Shown here: positions 1 through 10,103 of the stretch, in pieces
Position numbering within the stretch: the stretch's first letter is position 1
Layout of the letters: each line of letters opens with the position of its first letter
The notes under the pieces: generated by a model
Seen by the model: the letters and a program-made list of their open reading frames with translations, nothing else
What the model was told of the DNA's origin: nothing
Database searches by the model: none
Program-made: the position numbers and the translations under genes
Assembly: GCF_918797505.1 (NCBI RefSeq)
Contig: NC_092802.1
Location: 12,853,480-12,917,479 of the forward strand
DNA: 64,000 nucleotides
From: Bemisia tabaci
Taxonomy: Eukaryota > Arthropoda > Insecta > Hemiptera > Aleyrodidae
Direction of reading: 5' to 3'

Positions 1-1004
1 CTTTTGCACGCAAGAGATAGGTAAGACATAAAAATGCAATAGCAGTTGTCACGAAAAAGGATTGAACAATTGAACATGTCCGAAAAGGGATTTGTTAAGT
101 TTTAGACGGCATCTAAAAAATCCTTGATTCGAGTACAAGAAATAACGGAATTTGTGGGAGAGCAAAAATTTGAACGAAAGAGCTTTGAGTGACGTATAAT
201 CCGCATATATTTAAAGAATGGAATCGTTACAGAGAGGATAGACTATCGTGAGCACTGAAGTTGGCTGTACTTGGCGGTGAAAACCGAAGTGAAGTTTCCA
301 AGTAGGAAAAACTGGAGCTTAGCTTCGAAAAAGCTTTCAATCCATCTTGTCAATCATCATCATTGTCATTGTCATTGTCAATCCATCTTGTGCCTATATG
401 CAATAAAAAATATGATAAAGAAAGATGCGGGCGACTGATCACAGGAACGAGTCAGTGAAGCTTGCTCGATGCTTGAATTTGAAAATTCATAGAGAGAGAC
501 CGAAAATATGGGGGAAAGGGAGATGGAGAACTCTATGAATAAATGCGTTGCGTAGTAACTCCGGCTCTTTTTCCCAGACTGGCTCTCTAGTATTTGGTAG
601 TACACTGTACAAGTTAAGTTTCCTCTTTCGTATTTCTTTGGCGTCGCGGGCCCAGTTTAAGAATGACGTCAAATTTATTTTATTCCATTCCATTCCATTC
701 AGAGTTTTTCTTTTTTATCATAATGAAACGTGTTTCTTTGCATCATGGCAGAGCAGAATACATGACATGGCATTTTAAAAAAAAATTGACTGCGGTTGAA
801 ATACCAACATAACGCCCTAATCATTCGTAGGAATAGACAATCTGCGAAATTCAGTCATCTACGCTTTGTGATTATCCACACTCTTCAATACTCCATCAAT
901 TTTTGTTCTTTTAGTACATAATCATCGAGGATTTGCGATTTTTAATAACCGAAAAATCTTCTTTCAACTTGTGCTGGATAACTCGTTAATCAATCGTTCG
1001 AATA

Positions 1005-1787
1005 ATGTATCGACAACTGCTATATTTATCAGTCCTTTCGAGCTGCATCCTGCTCAGCGCTGGTGAGCTGACAGCCCCGCCATTTTCAAGGAGCACCTCA
1101 TTCAGGCATTCCTCACCCTTGAGGAGCCCGTCATTCAAGAGCACCTCACCAATGAGTAAGCCCTCGCCAGGAAGTGATCTCCCACTATGGAAGAACTCTT
1201 CGCCATCGAGGAATCCCTCACCATTGAGTGATCTCCCACTGTGGAGAAGCTTCGGACCATGGAGTGGTTTCTCATAGAGGGGTGACTCCTCACTGGAAAA
1301 AAAAACACATTGGATCTAGAGTCCAGACTCTTGAAAACATCGACAAGAAAAAATACTCTTGATTCAATTGGATTCTTGCTTAAATCAAGAACCAAGCCTC
1401 TTAGTTTGAGCTGATTTCCTTTTGATTTAAGCAAAAATCTGATTGAATCAAGACTATTTTTTCTTGTCATCGTTTTCAAGAGTCTGGACTCTAGATCCAA
1501 TGTGTTTTTTTTTCCAGTGCACCACGGCGTGCAACATGGAGTAACTCCTTACCAGAGGATAGTCCCCAATGGAGGACAGCCTCACCTCCGAGGATTCCCT
1601 CACCAAAATCCAGGGCACTTACACACCCTTCTCGACGGAAGTAGACTCTTGTAAGACAGATTCAGCCCCTCCTACGGATTCTGCTTCTGATGTAGCTGCT
1701 TCGAAGTAGAAAGCAGATGAGCTGAACGAGCACTTCAACAATGTGGTCGGGAGTTGCGAAGGCCCGAGGGGCGAGAGTCCAGCGTAG
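1005..1787 (+). pseudogene. Copy 1: decayed first exon broken by a MITE
   Basis: Near-identical to copy 2 over the signal peptide and the Ser/Pro-rich start. CAG in copies 2 and 3 has become TAG at 1275-1277 after 90 residues. A 229-bp MITE follows at 1291-1519. The remainder (1520-1787) has further changes, and similarity ends abruptly inside the codons for the ESPAYEC motif, so the toxin-like domain is missing. A 90-residue secreted peptide is still possible on paper. This is a pseudogene by comparison with copies 2 and 3. Confidence 0.75.
1291..1519. mobile_element. MITE family A, inserted in copy 1
   Basis: The ends are CACTGGAAAAAAAA and its reverse complement, and nearly the whole element is one long inverted repeat (TTGGATCTAGAGTCCAG at both ends). 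Other copies are at 32153-32381, 36880-37115 and 60724-60951. Paralogues at 4870 and 7340 provide the empty site, apart from a CAC-unit difference. Confidence 0.85.
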
Positions 1788-3688
1788 GGAAAGTAGAAAA
1801 AAAAAGGTGGGACCTAGTGATCAGTCAGGTAGGATTGAAAGATGCAGCTGTACAGTAAAAGGGCGTATAAACACTATGAAAGTGGTCCGTAGAGGTATCC
1901 ATTAGTATGTCGATTCCATTGCATAGGGTGCGTATGTATTCTGAGTACAAGAAGGTTACATTGAGTAGAGTTTAAGTGTTCTGAAACAGAAATTCATACA
2001 CAATCGGTAGGATGGAGTCACGATGATTTGACGTACGTCAAAGGAGAGTAAAATATGTAAAAATGCTAGACATAGGTTGTATAGGTTGTCGATAGAGCCT
2101 TCCCGGGCCTTTTTTTTTTAAAAAAAGAAAGGCGTTTGCCGATTTGGGGTAAAACTCAGGACTTAAGGCTTTCATGTTGATTTGTACGAATTTCTGTCCC
2201 TTTTCCCCTCCGTATATACCAACTATACCGATGAAAATACATCCTGATAGACAAATTAAGTTTTATGGAAAGTGAGATAACCCTCTGTTCATCGTGATTT
2301 ATCGAAAATCTGTCTTAGAATCCGGGAAATCACGCAAGGTTGCGTCCACTTAGGTTGCATAAGGCGCGGCGACAAATCGGGTCAAAACGCCTACTAACGG
2401 AAAGTTCTTGCCACGGGGGTGCGCTTAAAATTGAGCTCATGGATTTATTTATCATCGCACAAAAATGGTTATGGTTATCATTTTAAACGCCAGAGAATGA
2501 TCTTTCTACAAAATACGAGAGGAGGTTTGTTTCTCCAACCGATTGAAAATTATTCGTCGTTGTAAATTTTGGAAATTTGGACATTTTCTGTTCTTTTGAA
2601 AAATACCGGGAAAATTCGGAGGAAAAACGCAAGTACATCCGTTGCACTCGTTAACTTTCAACATAGCTTCTAAATAACCCCAAAATAATGAAAATCGGAC
2701 GAGAATGTGCCGAGATATAGCGTGCGTATAACTTGCGTAGCACGTTAATTGCCCGTATTCCGCCGTTTTCACCGCGCACCGCGTACCCCGACGCTTCACT
2801 TGCATTGCTCTAGCGGGTGCATTTTTTGACGCACAAAAATTGTTGTGGTATCAAATTTAAGGTCAGATAATTTTCCATCACCGTTACTTAAGGCAAAAAA
2901 GTCATTTTCTCGCGTGTTAAATAATAAAACGCTCTTGAAAATCGGGTGAAATTTCAAAATTTCAAAATTTTCCTAATGACCATTCACGTGTGCCTTGGGC
3001 GAAAAAATTTATAAGATAGACTTCTGTAAAAGCATTTTAGCTTCAAAACGAGATCAAGAAAACGAAAATCGGACACGTAGTTTCCGCGATAAAGCGCGCT
3101 TAAAAAACGCTTGGCGGCCATCATTAACGGCCGCCATCTTGGTTTCTGCACGGACCCCAGAGTGCTTCTCCTTCTAAAAGGGCTTCTAATGACTATAAAA
3201 ATGATCCCTGAAAGCGGCAATTTCCAATCAAAAAGTGCAGGGTGTTGGCCATTATTCGATTGTACCCATCGTACTATAACGAAATATATTCGTATCACAG
3301 TCACTAAACTTGAAAAAGTTAATAATTAAAGAGATTTCTCGGAGATATGAGAGAGTTTGGAGAGAATGGAAAAAAAACTCCAAAAAGTTCAGAAAATTTC
3401 AAAGGCAGGAAAATAAGAAAAAATTGTCGAATTAATGAGGCAAGTAAACAGGCGACCCGCGGAAATGAATAAAAAAAGATTCGAGAAAAAGAATTAGAAA
3501 AAAAAGTTTATAAGGTCGTATATACCATATTTATGAAGACGTAGCATTTGACACTTAAAAAAAAAAAATTGAACTGATTTAACGGAGACTGAAATTCGAC
3601 ACTTTAAGGCAACACTGTTGAAGACAGAGGTTGAACGGAAACTGATTCGAAGTGAGCTTAAAAGTCACAGACCGGGTTTTGCACCATG
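1788..3688. other. Gene-free stretch between copies 1 and 2
   Basis: No gene recognised. From about 2500 to 3330 there are weak internal repeats (GAAAATCGGAC followed by a CGCGATAAAGCGCG-like stretch near 2690 and again near 3065), suggesting an old unidentified transposon. The remainder is AT-rich. Confidence 0.5.
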
Positions 3689-5140
3689 TCACGAAAAAGG
3701 ATTGAAATGTCCGAAAAGGGATTTGTGAGAATTTGTGGGAGAGCAAGAATTTGAACGAAAGAGCTTTGAGTGACGTATAATCCGCATATATTTAAAGAAT
3801 GGAATCGTTACAGAGAGGATAGACTATCGTGAGCACTGAAGTTGGCTGTACTTGGCGGTGAAAACCGAAGTGAAGTTTCCAAGTAGGAAAAACTGGAGCT
3901 TAGCTTCGAAAAAGCTTTCAATCCATCTTGTCAATCATCATCATTGTCATTGTCATTGTCAATCCATCTTGTGCCTATATGCAATAAAAAATATGATAAA
4001 GAAAGATGCGGGCGACTGATCACAGGAACGAGTCAGTGAAGCTTGCTCGATGCTTGAATTTGAAAATTCATAGAGAGAGACCGAAAATATGGGGGAAAGG
4101 GAGATGGAGAACTCTATGAATAAATGCGTTGCGTAGTAACTCCGGCTCTTTTTCCCAGACTGGCTCTCTAGTATTTGGTAGTACACTGTACAAGTTAAGT
4201 TTCCTCTTTCGTATTTCTTTGGCGTCGCGGGCCCAGTTTAAGAATGACGTCAAATTTATTTTATTCCATTCCATTCCATTCAGAGTTTTTCTTTTTTATC
4301 ATAATGAAACGTGTTTCTTTGCATCATGGCAGAGCAGAATACATGACATGGCATTTTAAAAAAAATTGACTGCGGTTGAAATACCAACATAACGCCCTAA
4401 TCATTCGTAGGAATAGACAATCTGCGAAATTCAGTCATCCACGCTTTGTGATTATCCACACTCTTCAATACTCCATCAATTTTTGTTTTTTTAGTACATA
4501 ATCATCGAGGATTTGCGATTTTTAATAACCGAAAAATCTTCTTTCAACTTGTGCTGGATTACTCGTTAATCAATCGTTCGAATAATGTATCGACAACTGC
4601 TATATTTATCAGTCCTTTCGAGCTGCATCCTGCTCAGCGCTGGTGAGCTGACAGCCCCGCCATTTTCAAGGAGCACCTCATTCAGGCATTCCTCACCCTT
4701 GAGGAGCCCGTCATTCAAGAGCACCTCACCAATGAGTAAGCCCTCGCCAGGAAGTGATCTCCCACTATGGAAGAACTCTTCGCCATCGAGGAATCCCTCA
4801 CCATTGAGTGATCTCCCACTGTGGAGAAGCTTCGGACCATGGAGTGGTTCCTCACAGAGGGGTAACTCCTCACCACCACGGCGTGCAGCATGGAGTAACT
4901 CCTCACCAGAGGATAGTCCCCCATGGAGGACAGCCTCACCTCCGAGGATTCCCTCACCAAAATTCAGGACACCTACACCCTTCTCGACGGAAGCAGACTC
5001 TAGTAAGACACATTCAGCCCCTCCTACGGAGTCTGCTTCTGATGTAGTTGCTTCGAAGCAGTAAGCAGATGAGCTGAACGAGCGCTTCAACAATGTGGTC
5101 GGGGGTTGCGAAGGCCCGAGGGGCGAGAGTCCAGCGTACG
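3689..5140. repeat. Segmental duplication, unit 2
   Basis: Partner of the block at 48-1787. It lacks the CACTGG-type MITE and continues past the point where unit 1 is truncated. The same upstream layout is seen, more diverged, at about 6590-7033 before copy 3. This shows an older duplication followed by a recent one. Confidence 0.88.
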
Positions 5141-5303
5141 AGTGTGCCGGAATTTTTATTCGTGGTGGCAGCAGCGATCGCAACCCGTACGCTTGGACCT
5201 TGAGCCGGTACAGCCGGGAGAAAATGTCCGTCTGCATGGGGTATCTACGTCGAGATGCGCAGTGGGCTGGGTTTCCTTACGGCTACGTCACCGGATTCAT
5301 TAT
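4585..5303 (+). pseudogene. Copy 2: first exon with an internal nonsense codon
   Basis: Paralogue of the copy 3 first exon. It has the same signal peptide (MYRQLLYLS, SAG cleavage), the same Ser/Pro-rich segment but shorter (one instead of three PPR-PSP-F blocks), and the same domain start (AYECAG, NPYAWTLS, GYVTGFI). A TAA at 5062-5064 stands where copy 3 has a Lys codon. The frame is open again on both sides, so this looks like one recent point mutation. The donor AT|GTAGGA at 5304 is kept, but no second exon lies between here and copy 3. A 159-residue secreted Ser/Pro-rich peptide could still be made. Alternatively, the exon could be spliced to the copy 3 second exon at 10104. Confidence 0.7.
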
Positions 5304-5339
5304 GTAGGAACTCCGTGTTTTATTACTTGATGGGCTTGT

Positions 5340-5603
5340 CGATGTTATTGAGGTGAAGACTCGAAAAAATAGTCTCTTGGATCCAGAAGCTGGACTCTTA
5401 AAAAAAATTGACGAGAAAAAATACTCTTAATTCTATCAGATTTTTGCTGGAATCGAAAACCAAGCTCATTTTAAGTTTAGTCAAGCTTGATTTCAGCTGA
5501 TTTCATTTTTATTCAAGCAGAAATCCGATTGAATCAGGAGTATTTTTCGTGTCAAATTTTTTAGAAGTTTAGGTTCTGAATCCAAGAGACTTTTTCCCTA
5601 GTG
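5340..5603. mobile_element. MITE family A', copy after gene copy 2
   Basis: Diverged relative of family A: GTCTCTTGGATCCAGA at one end, inverted at the other, with a central stretch related to CAAGCTTGATTT and its inverse. A related copy is at the matching place in the copy 3 intron (8265-8900), so it was there before those genes duplicated. Boundaries are approximate. Confidence 0.6.
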
Positions 5604-5605
5604 TA

Positions 5606-5832
5606 AATTGACGTATTTCTGTCAAACAAAACTAAGCGCCAAATTGAGTTCCTTTTGAGGATTTTAGGTACCCGGATAGCGCGTTCTGTCAAATGGAACT
5701 AAGCGCCATGGAGAAGCATTGCGAGTATAGGATGGAACGAGCATCGCGTTCTGCAACACCCGTCAATCCAAGCCCCACTCTCCTTTCCTCCCCCATGTCG
5801 CTTAGTTCTGTTTGATAGAAATTCGTCCACTT
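5606..5832. mobile_element. Element family H
   Basis: Inverted repeat whose ends read GACGTATTTCTGTCAAAC and its complement, with AACTAAGCGCCA motifs facing inward. Other copies are at 35576-35705, 35842-36073 and 58329-58551. Confidence 0.7.
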
Positions 5833-6105
5833 GATGAGCTTGTGGATGTTAGTGAGACGAAGACTCAAAAAAAAGTCTCTTGGATCCAGAATCTGGACTA
5901 ACAAATAAATTGACGAGAGAAAATACTCTTGATTCAATCGGATTTCTGCTAGAATCGAAAACCAAGCTCATTTTATGTTCAGTCAAGCTTGATTTTAGCT
6001 GATTTCATTTTGATTCAAGCAGAAATCCGATTGAATCAAAAGTGTTTTTCATGTCAAATTTTTTGGAAGTCTGGGCTCTGGATCCAAGAAACTTTTTTCC
6101 TAGTG
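5833..6105. mobile_element. MITE family A', second copy
   Basis: Direct repeat of the element at 5340-5603 on the other side of the H element, with the same flank (CTTGATGAGCTTGT), so the block was duplicated as a unit. Ends are approximate. Confidence 0.55.
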
Positions 6106-7033
6106 TAATTTTTTTGTTTTGGAACCAGCCTAATCCGTCAAGGGAGTCTTCCGGGTAGATTAAAAAAAAATTGAAAAATGTCGCCTACGTTTTTTCTCTC
6201 GTTTTCGAGATAATAGGGACTATTAGGGAATAATAGGAGTTGATAATAGGGGGATAATGGGGCCCCCATGGAAAGCGTTTTTCGAAAAAAAAGTTATACC
6301 ACAAAAATGTCTTCTTTTGACCCAAAGAATCGACTCCTTCAATATTCGTACTTAATCCTGGGACACCCTGTATATGATCGGCCTAATGGAAATCAGAGTA
6401 TCAGAGTGTTCTCGTTCTGAAAAAAGTTAGCTTAATTGCACAGATGGCTCTGATATGTAGATCACGGATTGAGAGATGATTGATCGACAGGTATGTTCCT
6501 TCTCACAAAGGTACTCTTTACCATGTTAAAGTGCTTTTGCAGAACTAGATGACGCAGTATGACACATCATTGGTAGTATTTAAGCAGCAATGGTAGTCAT
6601 TCCGGCTCTTTTTCCTTGAAAACTGACTGGTTCTCTAGTGTTGGGTCGTGCAAGTTAAATCTCCTTTCTCGTATCATTCTGGGGTTGCGAGATTAGTTCA
6701 AGAATGACGTCAACTTTGATTTATCCCGTTCAGTGCTTTTCCTTTTCATTATAATGAAATATGTTTCTTTGTATCATGTAGAGCAGGATACATGACACGA
6801 CATTTTAAAGGAAATTTCCATCGGTTGATATACCAACACAACGCCCTTATCTTTCGTAGGAATAGACAACGCCAGATATTTAGCCATCCACGTTTTGTAA
6901 CTATCCACGAGCTTCAATTATTCGTCGATTTTAGATTTTTAGCCCATAATCATCGATAATTTGCGATTTTCAATAACCAAAAAATCTTTCTCCAACTTTT
7001 GCTTGGTTACTCGTCAATCAATCGTTCGCAAAT

Positions 7034-7926
7034 ATGCATAGAAAATTGCTATATTTATCATTCCTTTCCATCTGCGTCTTGCTCAGCGCTGGTGAGCAGA
7101 CAGCCCCGCCATTCCCAAGGAGCACCTCATTCAGGCATTCCTCACCCTTAAGGAGCCCGTCATTCAAGAACACCTCGCCAGGAAGTGGAATCCCAGTACT
7201 GTTTAAAAGCTCATCGCCATTTGGTGATCTCCCACTATGGAAGAACCCCTCACCATCGAGGAATCCCTCACCATTGAGCGATCTCCCACTGTGGAGAACC
7301 TCCGGACCATGGAGTGGCTCACAGAGGGGTGACTCCTCACCACCACGGCGTGCAACGTGGAGTAACTCCTCACCAGAGGATAGTCACCCATGGAGAAGTT
7401 CCTCACCTCCAAGGACTCCCTCGCCAAGATTCAAGACACCCACACCCTTCTCGACAGAAGCAGACTCAAGTGAGACAGGTTCACCTCCGAGGACCCCCTC
7501 GCCAAGATTCAGGACATCCACACCCTTCTCGACAGAAGCAGACTCAAGTGAGTCAGGTTCACCTCCGAGGACCCCCTCGCCAAGATTCAGGACACCTACT
7601 CCCTTCTCGACGGAAGGAGACTCCGGTGAGACAGATTCAGCCCCTCCTACGGATTCTGCCTCTGATGTAGCTGCTTCGAAGCGGAAGGCAGACGAGCTGA
7701 ACGAGCGTTTCAACAATGCGGTCGGGGGTTGCGAAGGCCCGAGGGGCGAGAGTCCGGCGTACGAATGTTCCGGCATTTTGATTCGCGGTGTCAGCAGCGA
7801 TCGCAACCCGTACGCTTGGACCTTGAGCAAGTACAGCCGGGAGACAATGTCCGTCTGCATGGGGTATCTACGTCGAGATGCGCAGTGGGCCGGGTTTCCA
7901 TACGGCTACGTCAGTGGATTTATCAT
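7034..7926 (+). CDS. Copy 3, exon 1: secreted Ser/Pro-rich protein with start of a bacterial toxin-like domain
   Basis: First coding exon of the only apparently intact member of the family. Residues 1-20 form a classic signal peptide (basic start, Leu/Ser core, SAG before the predicted cut). Residues 21 to about 205 are Ser/Pro/Thr-rich and likely disordered, with three copies of a block beginning PPRTPSPRF (7411-7650). A short charged stretch (KRKADELNERF) follows. From about residue 230 comes a Cys-, Trp- and Tyr-containing domain (AYECSG, NPYAWTLS, GYLRRDAQW, GYVSGFI). The ATG codon is followed at once by TAG, but AT|GTAGGA is a good splice donor. Joining at phase 2 to the acceptor before 10104 removes the stop and keeps the frame, giving 583 residues in total. 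The domain resembles secreted gamma-proteobacterial proteins (halovibrin-like or AIP56 receptor-domain-like by memory; name unsure). Secretion is inferred from the signal peptide; the function is unknown. Confidence 0.75.
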
Positions 7927-7948
7927 GTAGGAACTCCGCATTTTATTA

Positions 7949-8232
7949 TGTGCTGGTTACACGCTCAAATTTCCACCAATTTCCGATCGAATGGTGACTG
8001 GTGCGCACCATCTACCATCAAATTTCTGCGGCCTGCAAAAATTCGATGGTAGATGATGGAGCTGTGGGGCTCATCCTTCATCTGATTTCCATACAACCGC
8101 GCTTATTTCTTGCTTATTTCAATCAACACGCTGTTTTAATTAATTTTACTCGTCAATCTAGATAACTCTCGACCGCCATCTTGGTCATCGTTTTGATCGG
8201 AATTTGACGGAAATTTGAGCGTGTAACCAGGC
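7949..8232. mobile_element. MITE family K with 5-bp target duplication
   Basis: The inverted ends contain CTGGTTACACGCTCAAATTT. TATTA is duplicated at 7944-7948 and 8233-8237. The sequence after copy 2 (TTTTATTACTTGATG near 5319) is the exact empty site. Two more copies lie near 15.4-15.96 kb. Confidence 0.85.
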
Positions 8233-8264
8233 TATTACTTGATGAGTTTGTCGATGTTATTGAA

Positions 8265-8900
8265 ATGAGGACTCGAAAAAAAAGTCTCTTGGATCCGGAA
8301 TCTGGACTTCTAAGAAAATTGACGAGAAAAAATACTCTTGATTCGCAATAGGATTTTTGCTGGAACCGGAAGCCAAGCTCATTTGGACGTATTTATGCTA
8401 AAAGGAACTATGTGGAAGTGGAAAGATGGAGTGTGCTCGTGGAAGCTGGATAAGAAACTATGTAAAAAAGGATATAGTTCCTTTTGAGAAAATGTAAAAG
8501 CGGGATTTGACATTACATCAAAAAGAACTGAGCACTAACTCGTGAGCCGTGGATATGTGACAAGAGCGTTGTGGACAGGGCTCATGAGTTAAAAACCGAC
8601 GAGACCTAGTCGTCGTCGCTCGTGTCGCGCCATGTACCCGATCCTCACCGCTGACGTCACCGGCGCTTTAAAAGTCCCATTCGTTCTTATGGCCCAAGCA
8701 CTAACGAGCCACACCCCATTTTTCCACTTGCACATAGTTCTATTTCGCATAAATGCGTCCATTTTAAGTTTAGTCAAGCTTGATTTCAGCTGATTTCATT
8801 TTGATTCAAGCAGAAATCCGATTGAATCGTGAGTGTTTTTCGTGTCAAATTGTTTAGAAGTCTATGGGCTCTGGATCCAAGAGACTTTTTTCTTAGTGTA
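8265..8900. mobile_element. MITE family A' interrupted by a nested inverted-repeat element
   Basis: The outer element is A'. It is split near 8380 by an element whose ends are TGGACGTATTTATGC and GCATAAATGCGTCCA (about 8381-8762), related to family H. The nested element includes GC-rich sequence near 8590-8680. Confidence 0.65.
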
Positions 8901-9477
8901 CTTTTCTGCTTCGGAACCAGCCTAATCCGTTAAGGGGGTCTTCCAGTAAAATTTTAAAACAATTGAAAAATCTCGGAAAAAATGTTGAGCTCTTCACTGG
9001 AAAATTGATCGAATTTATTCATTTCAAAGATGAAAGATATATGTTACGCACTTAATTAGAAAAACCTCTCAAATTTTTGGGAAGCTGTAGCAGTTTTCTA
9101 AGATGGGTGGAGCAAACTTCTAGGAGGAAGAGTGGGACCCTAGGTTATCTCCTATTTCCACCTTTGCTCGGGAGGAAGAGTTTTTTCACACTTTCTTCAG
9201 GGGGCCTCATAAAATCAGACGCTGTTAAATTTGACATTTTAGAATGATAACCTTTGCCATGTGAGACATAATCGTGGCAGAATAATCATTTTTCTTGTTC
9301 AAACAAAATGAGAAGTCTGCGCAGTTTCATTCTTTTTCATTCTTTAATGGCTGACAGTGCGAGCTTTAGGAACTTTAACTCTATGGGGCCATCATACTAA
9401 ATTAGGAGACTTGTTCGATAATTTTGGAATTTACAAAAAGAAGGCAGCAAGCGTTTTTCTGTATCGAGATAGTAATA

Positions 9478-9812
9478 CCAACAATAAAAACACATTAAAG
9501 TACAAAAACAATTTGGCATATGAGGCTGAGGAGAAATGAAACAAACCAGAACGTTCCTGGCCAGTTATACGCCCATTCTCAACTGGAAAAAAAAGCTAAA
9601 AATGTAAAAATTAAAACGACAAAATGTGTAAGCAACTCAATTCTTGTTTAACATGCAACTCATTTCTTGATTTAATTTTTACATTTTTAGCTTTTTCTTC
9701 CAGTTGAGAATGGGCATGTGACTAGCCCGAAACGTCCTGGTTTGTTTTATGTCTCCTCAGTCTTGTATACCCATTTGTTTCTGTATTTTAATGTGTTTGT
9801 ATTGTTCTCTGC
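9478..9812. mobile_element. Long foldback element (family C core)
   Basis: Arms of more than 100 bp pair with each other. GCTAAAAATGTAAAAATTAAA near 9595 faces its complement near 9670, and pairing continues outward through CAAACCAG(A/G)ACG and GAGGAGA to AACACATTAAA. A transcript would fold into one long hairpin. No coding sequence was recognised. Confidence 0.75.
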
Positions 9813-9848
9813 ATTTGGTTTATTGTGTCTCATCTCTCTTTTGTCACG

Positions 9849-10065
9849 ATCACCGAAAAAAATAATATGCTGTTTTAGCACCGAGGATGTCAAAGTGGTC
9901 TAGTGTCTAGTGGTCCCAAGATGCTGCCTTTACAGCCCCCGCAGTTAATTTTACATCCTGTGAATGCAAATTCAACTGCGTGGGCAATCAAGGCAACATA
10001 TTAGGATCACCAGACACACTTTTTACATCCTAGATGCTAAGACAGCATATTATTTTTTCAGTGAT
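9849..10065. mobile_element. MITE family D in the copy 3 intron
   Basis: Inverted ends ATCACCGAAAAAAATAATATG and complement; AGATGTAAAA-type motifs inside. It ends about 40 bp before the exon 2 acceptor. Confidence 0.7.
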
Positions 10066-10103
10066 AGTAATACCTCAAATCAATTTTTCTTGTTCTGACA
10101 TAG

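Larger units (their letters stand above)
48..1787. repeat. Segmental duplication, unit 1
   Basis: About 1.5 kb (not counting the inserted MITE) is repeated almost unchanged at about 3689-5140, at an offset near 3581 bp. It includes about 950 bp upstream of the start codon and the first exon. The upstream parts differ at only a few sites (for example one A in a run near 780 and one base near 900), so the duplication is recent. Confidence 0.88.
7927..10103 (+). other. Intron of copy 3, packed with MITEs
   Basis: The boundaries are GT at 7927 and AG at 10103, phase 2. Comparison with the matching sequence after copy 2 shows that the intron is ancestral sequence plus later insertions: one K element near the 5' end, one A' element carrying a nested inverted-repeat element, a long foldback and a D-type element. 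No coding sequence was recognised inside. The splice sites are inferred from frame continuity and consensus only. Confidence 0.65.

Noticed and set aside
378..778. Short frames duplicated at 378-778 and 3959-4359
   Set aside because: They recur only because the upstream region was duplicated; overlapping frames on both strands and no coding features point to non-coding flanking DNA.
4566..5237. 223-residue open frame on the minus strand across copy 2
   Set aside because: It is antisense to the Ser/Pro-rich coding frame, and such codon bias keeps the opposite strand open. It lacks a start context, a signal peptide or a match in the other copies at full length.
7384..7860. 158-residue minus-strand frame across copy 3
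   Set aside because: Antisense shadow of the repeats in exon 1; the VEKGVGVLNLGEG blocks are the mirror of the Pro/Ser blocks.
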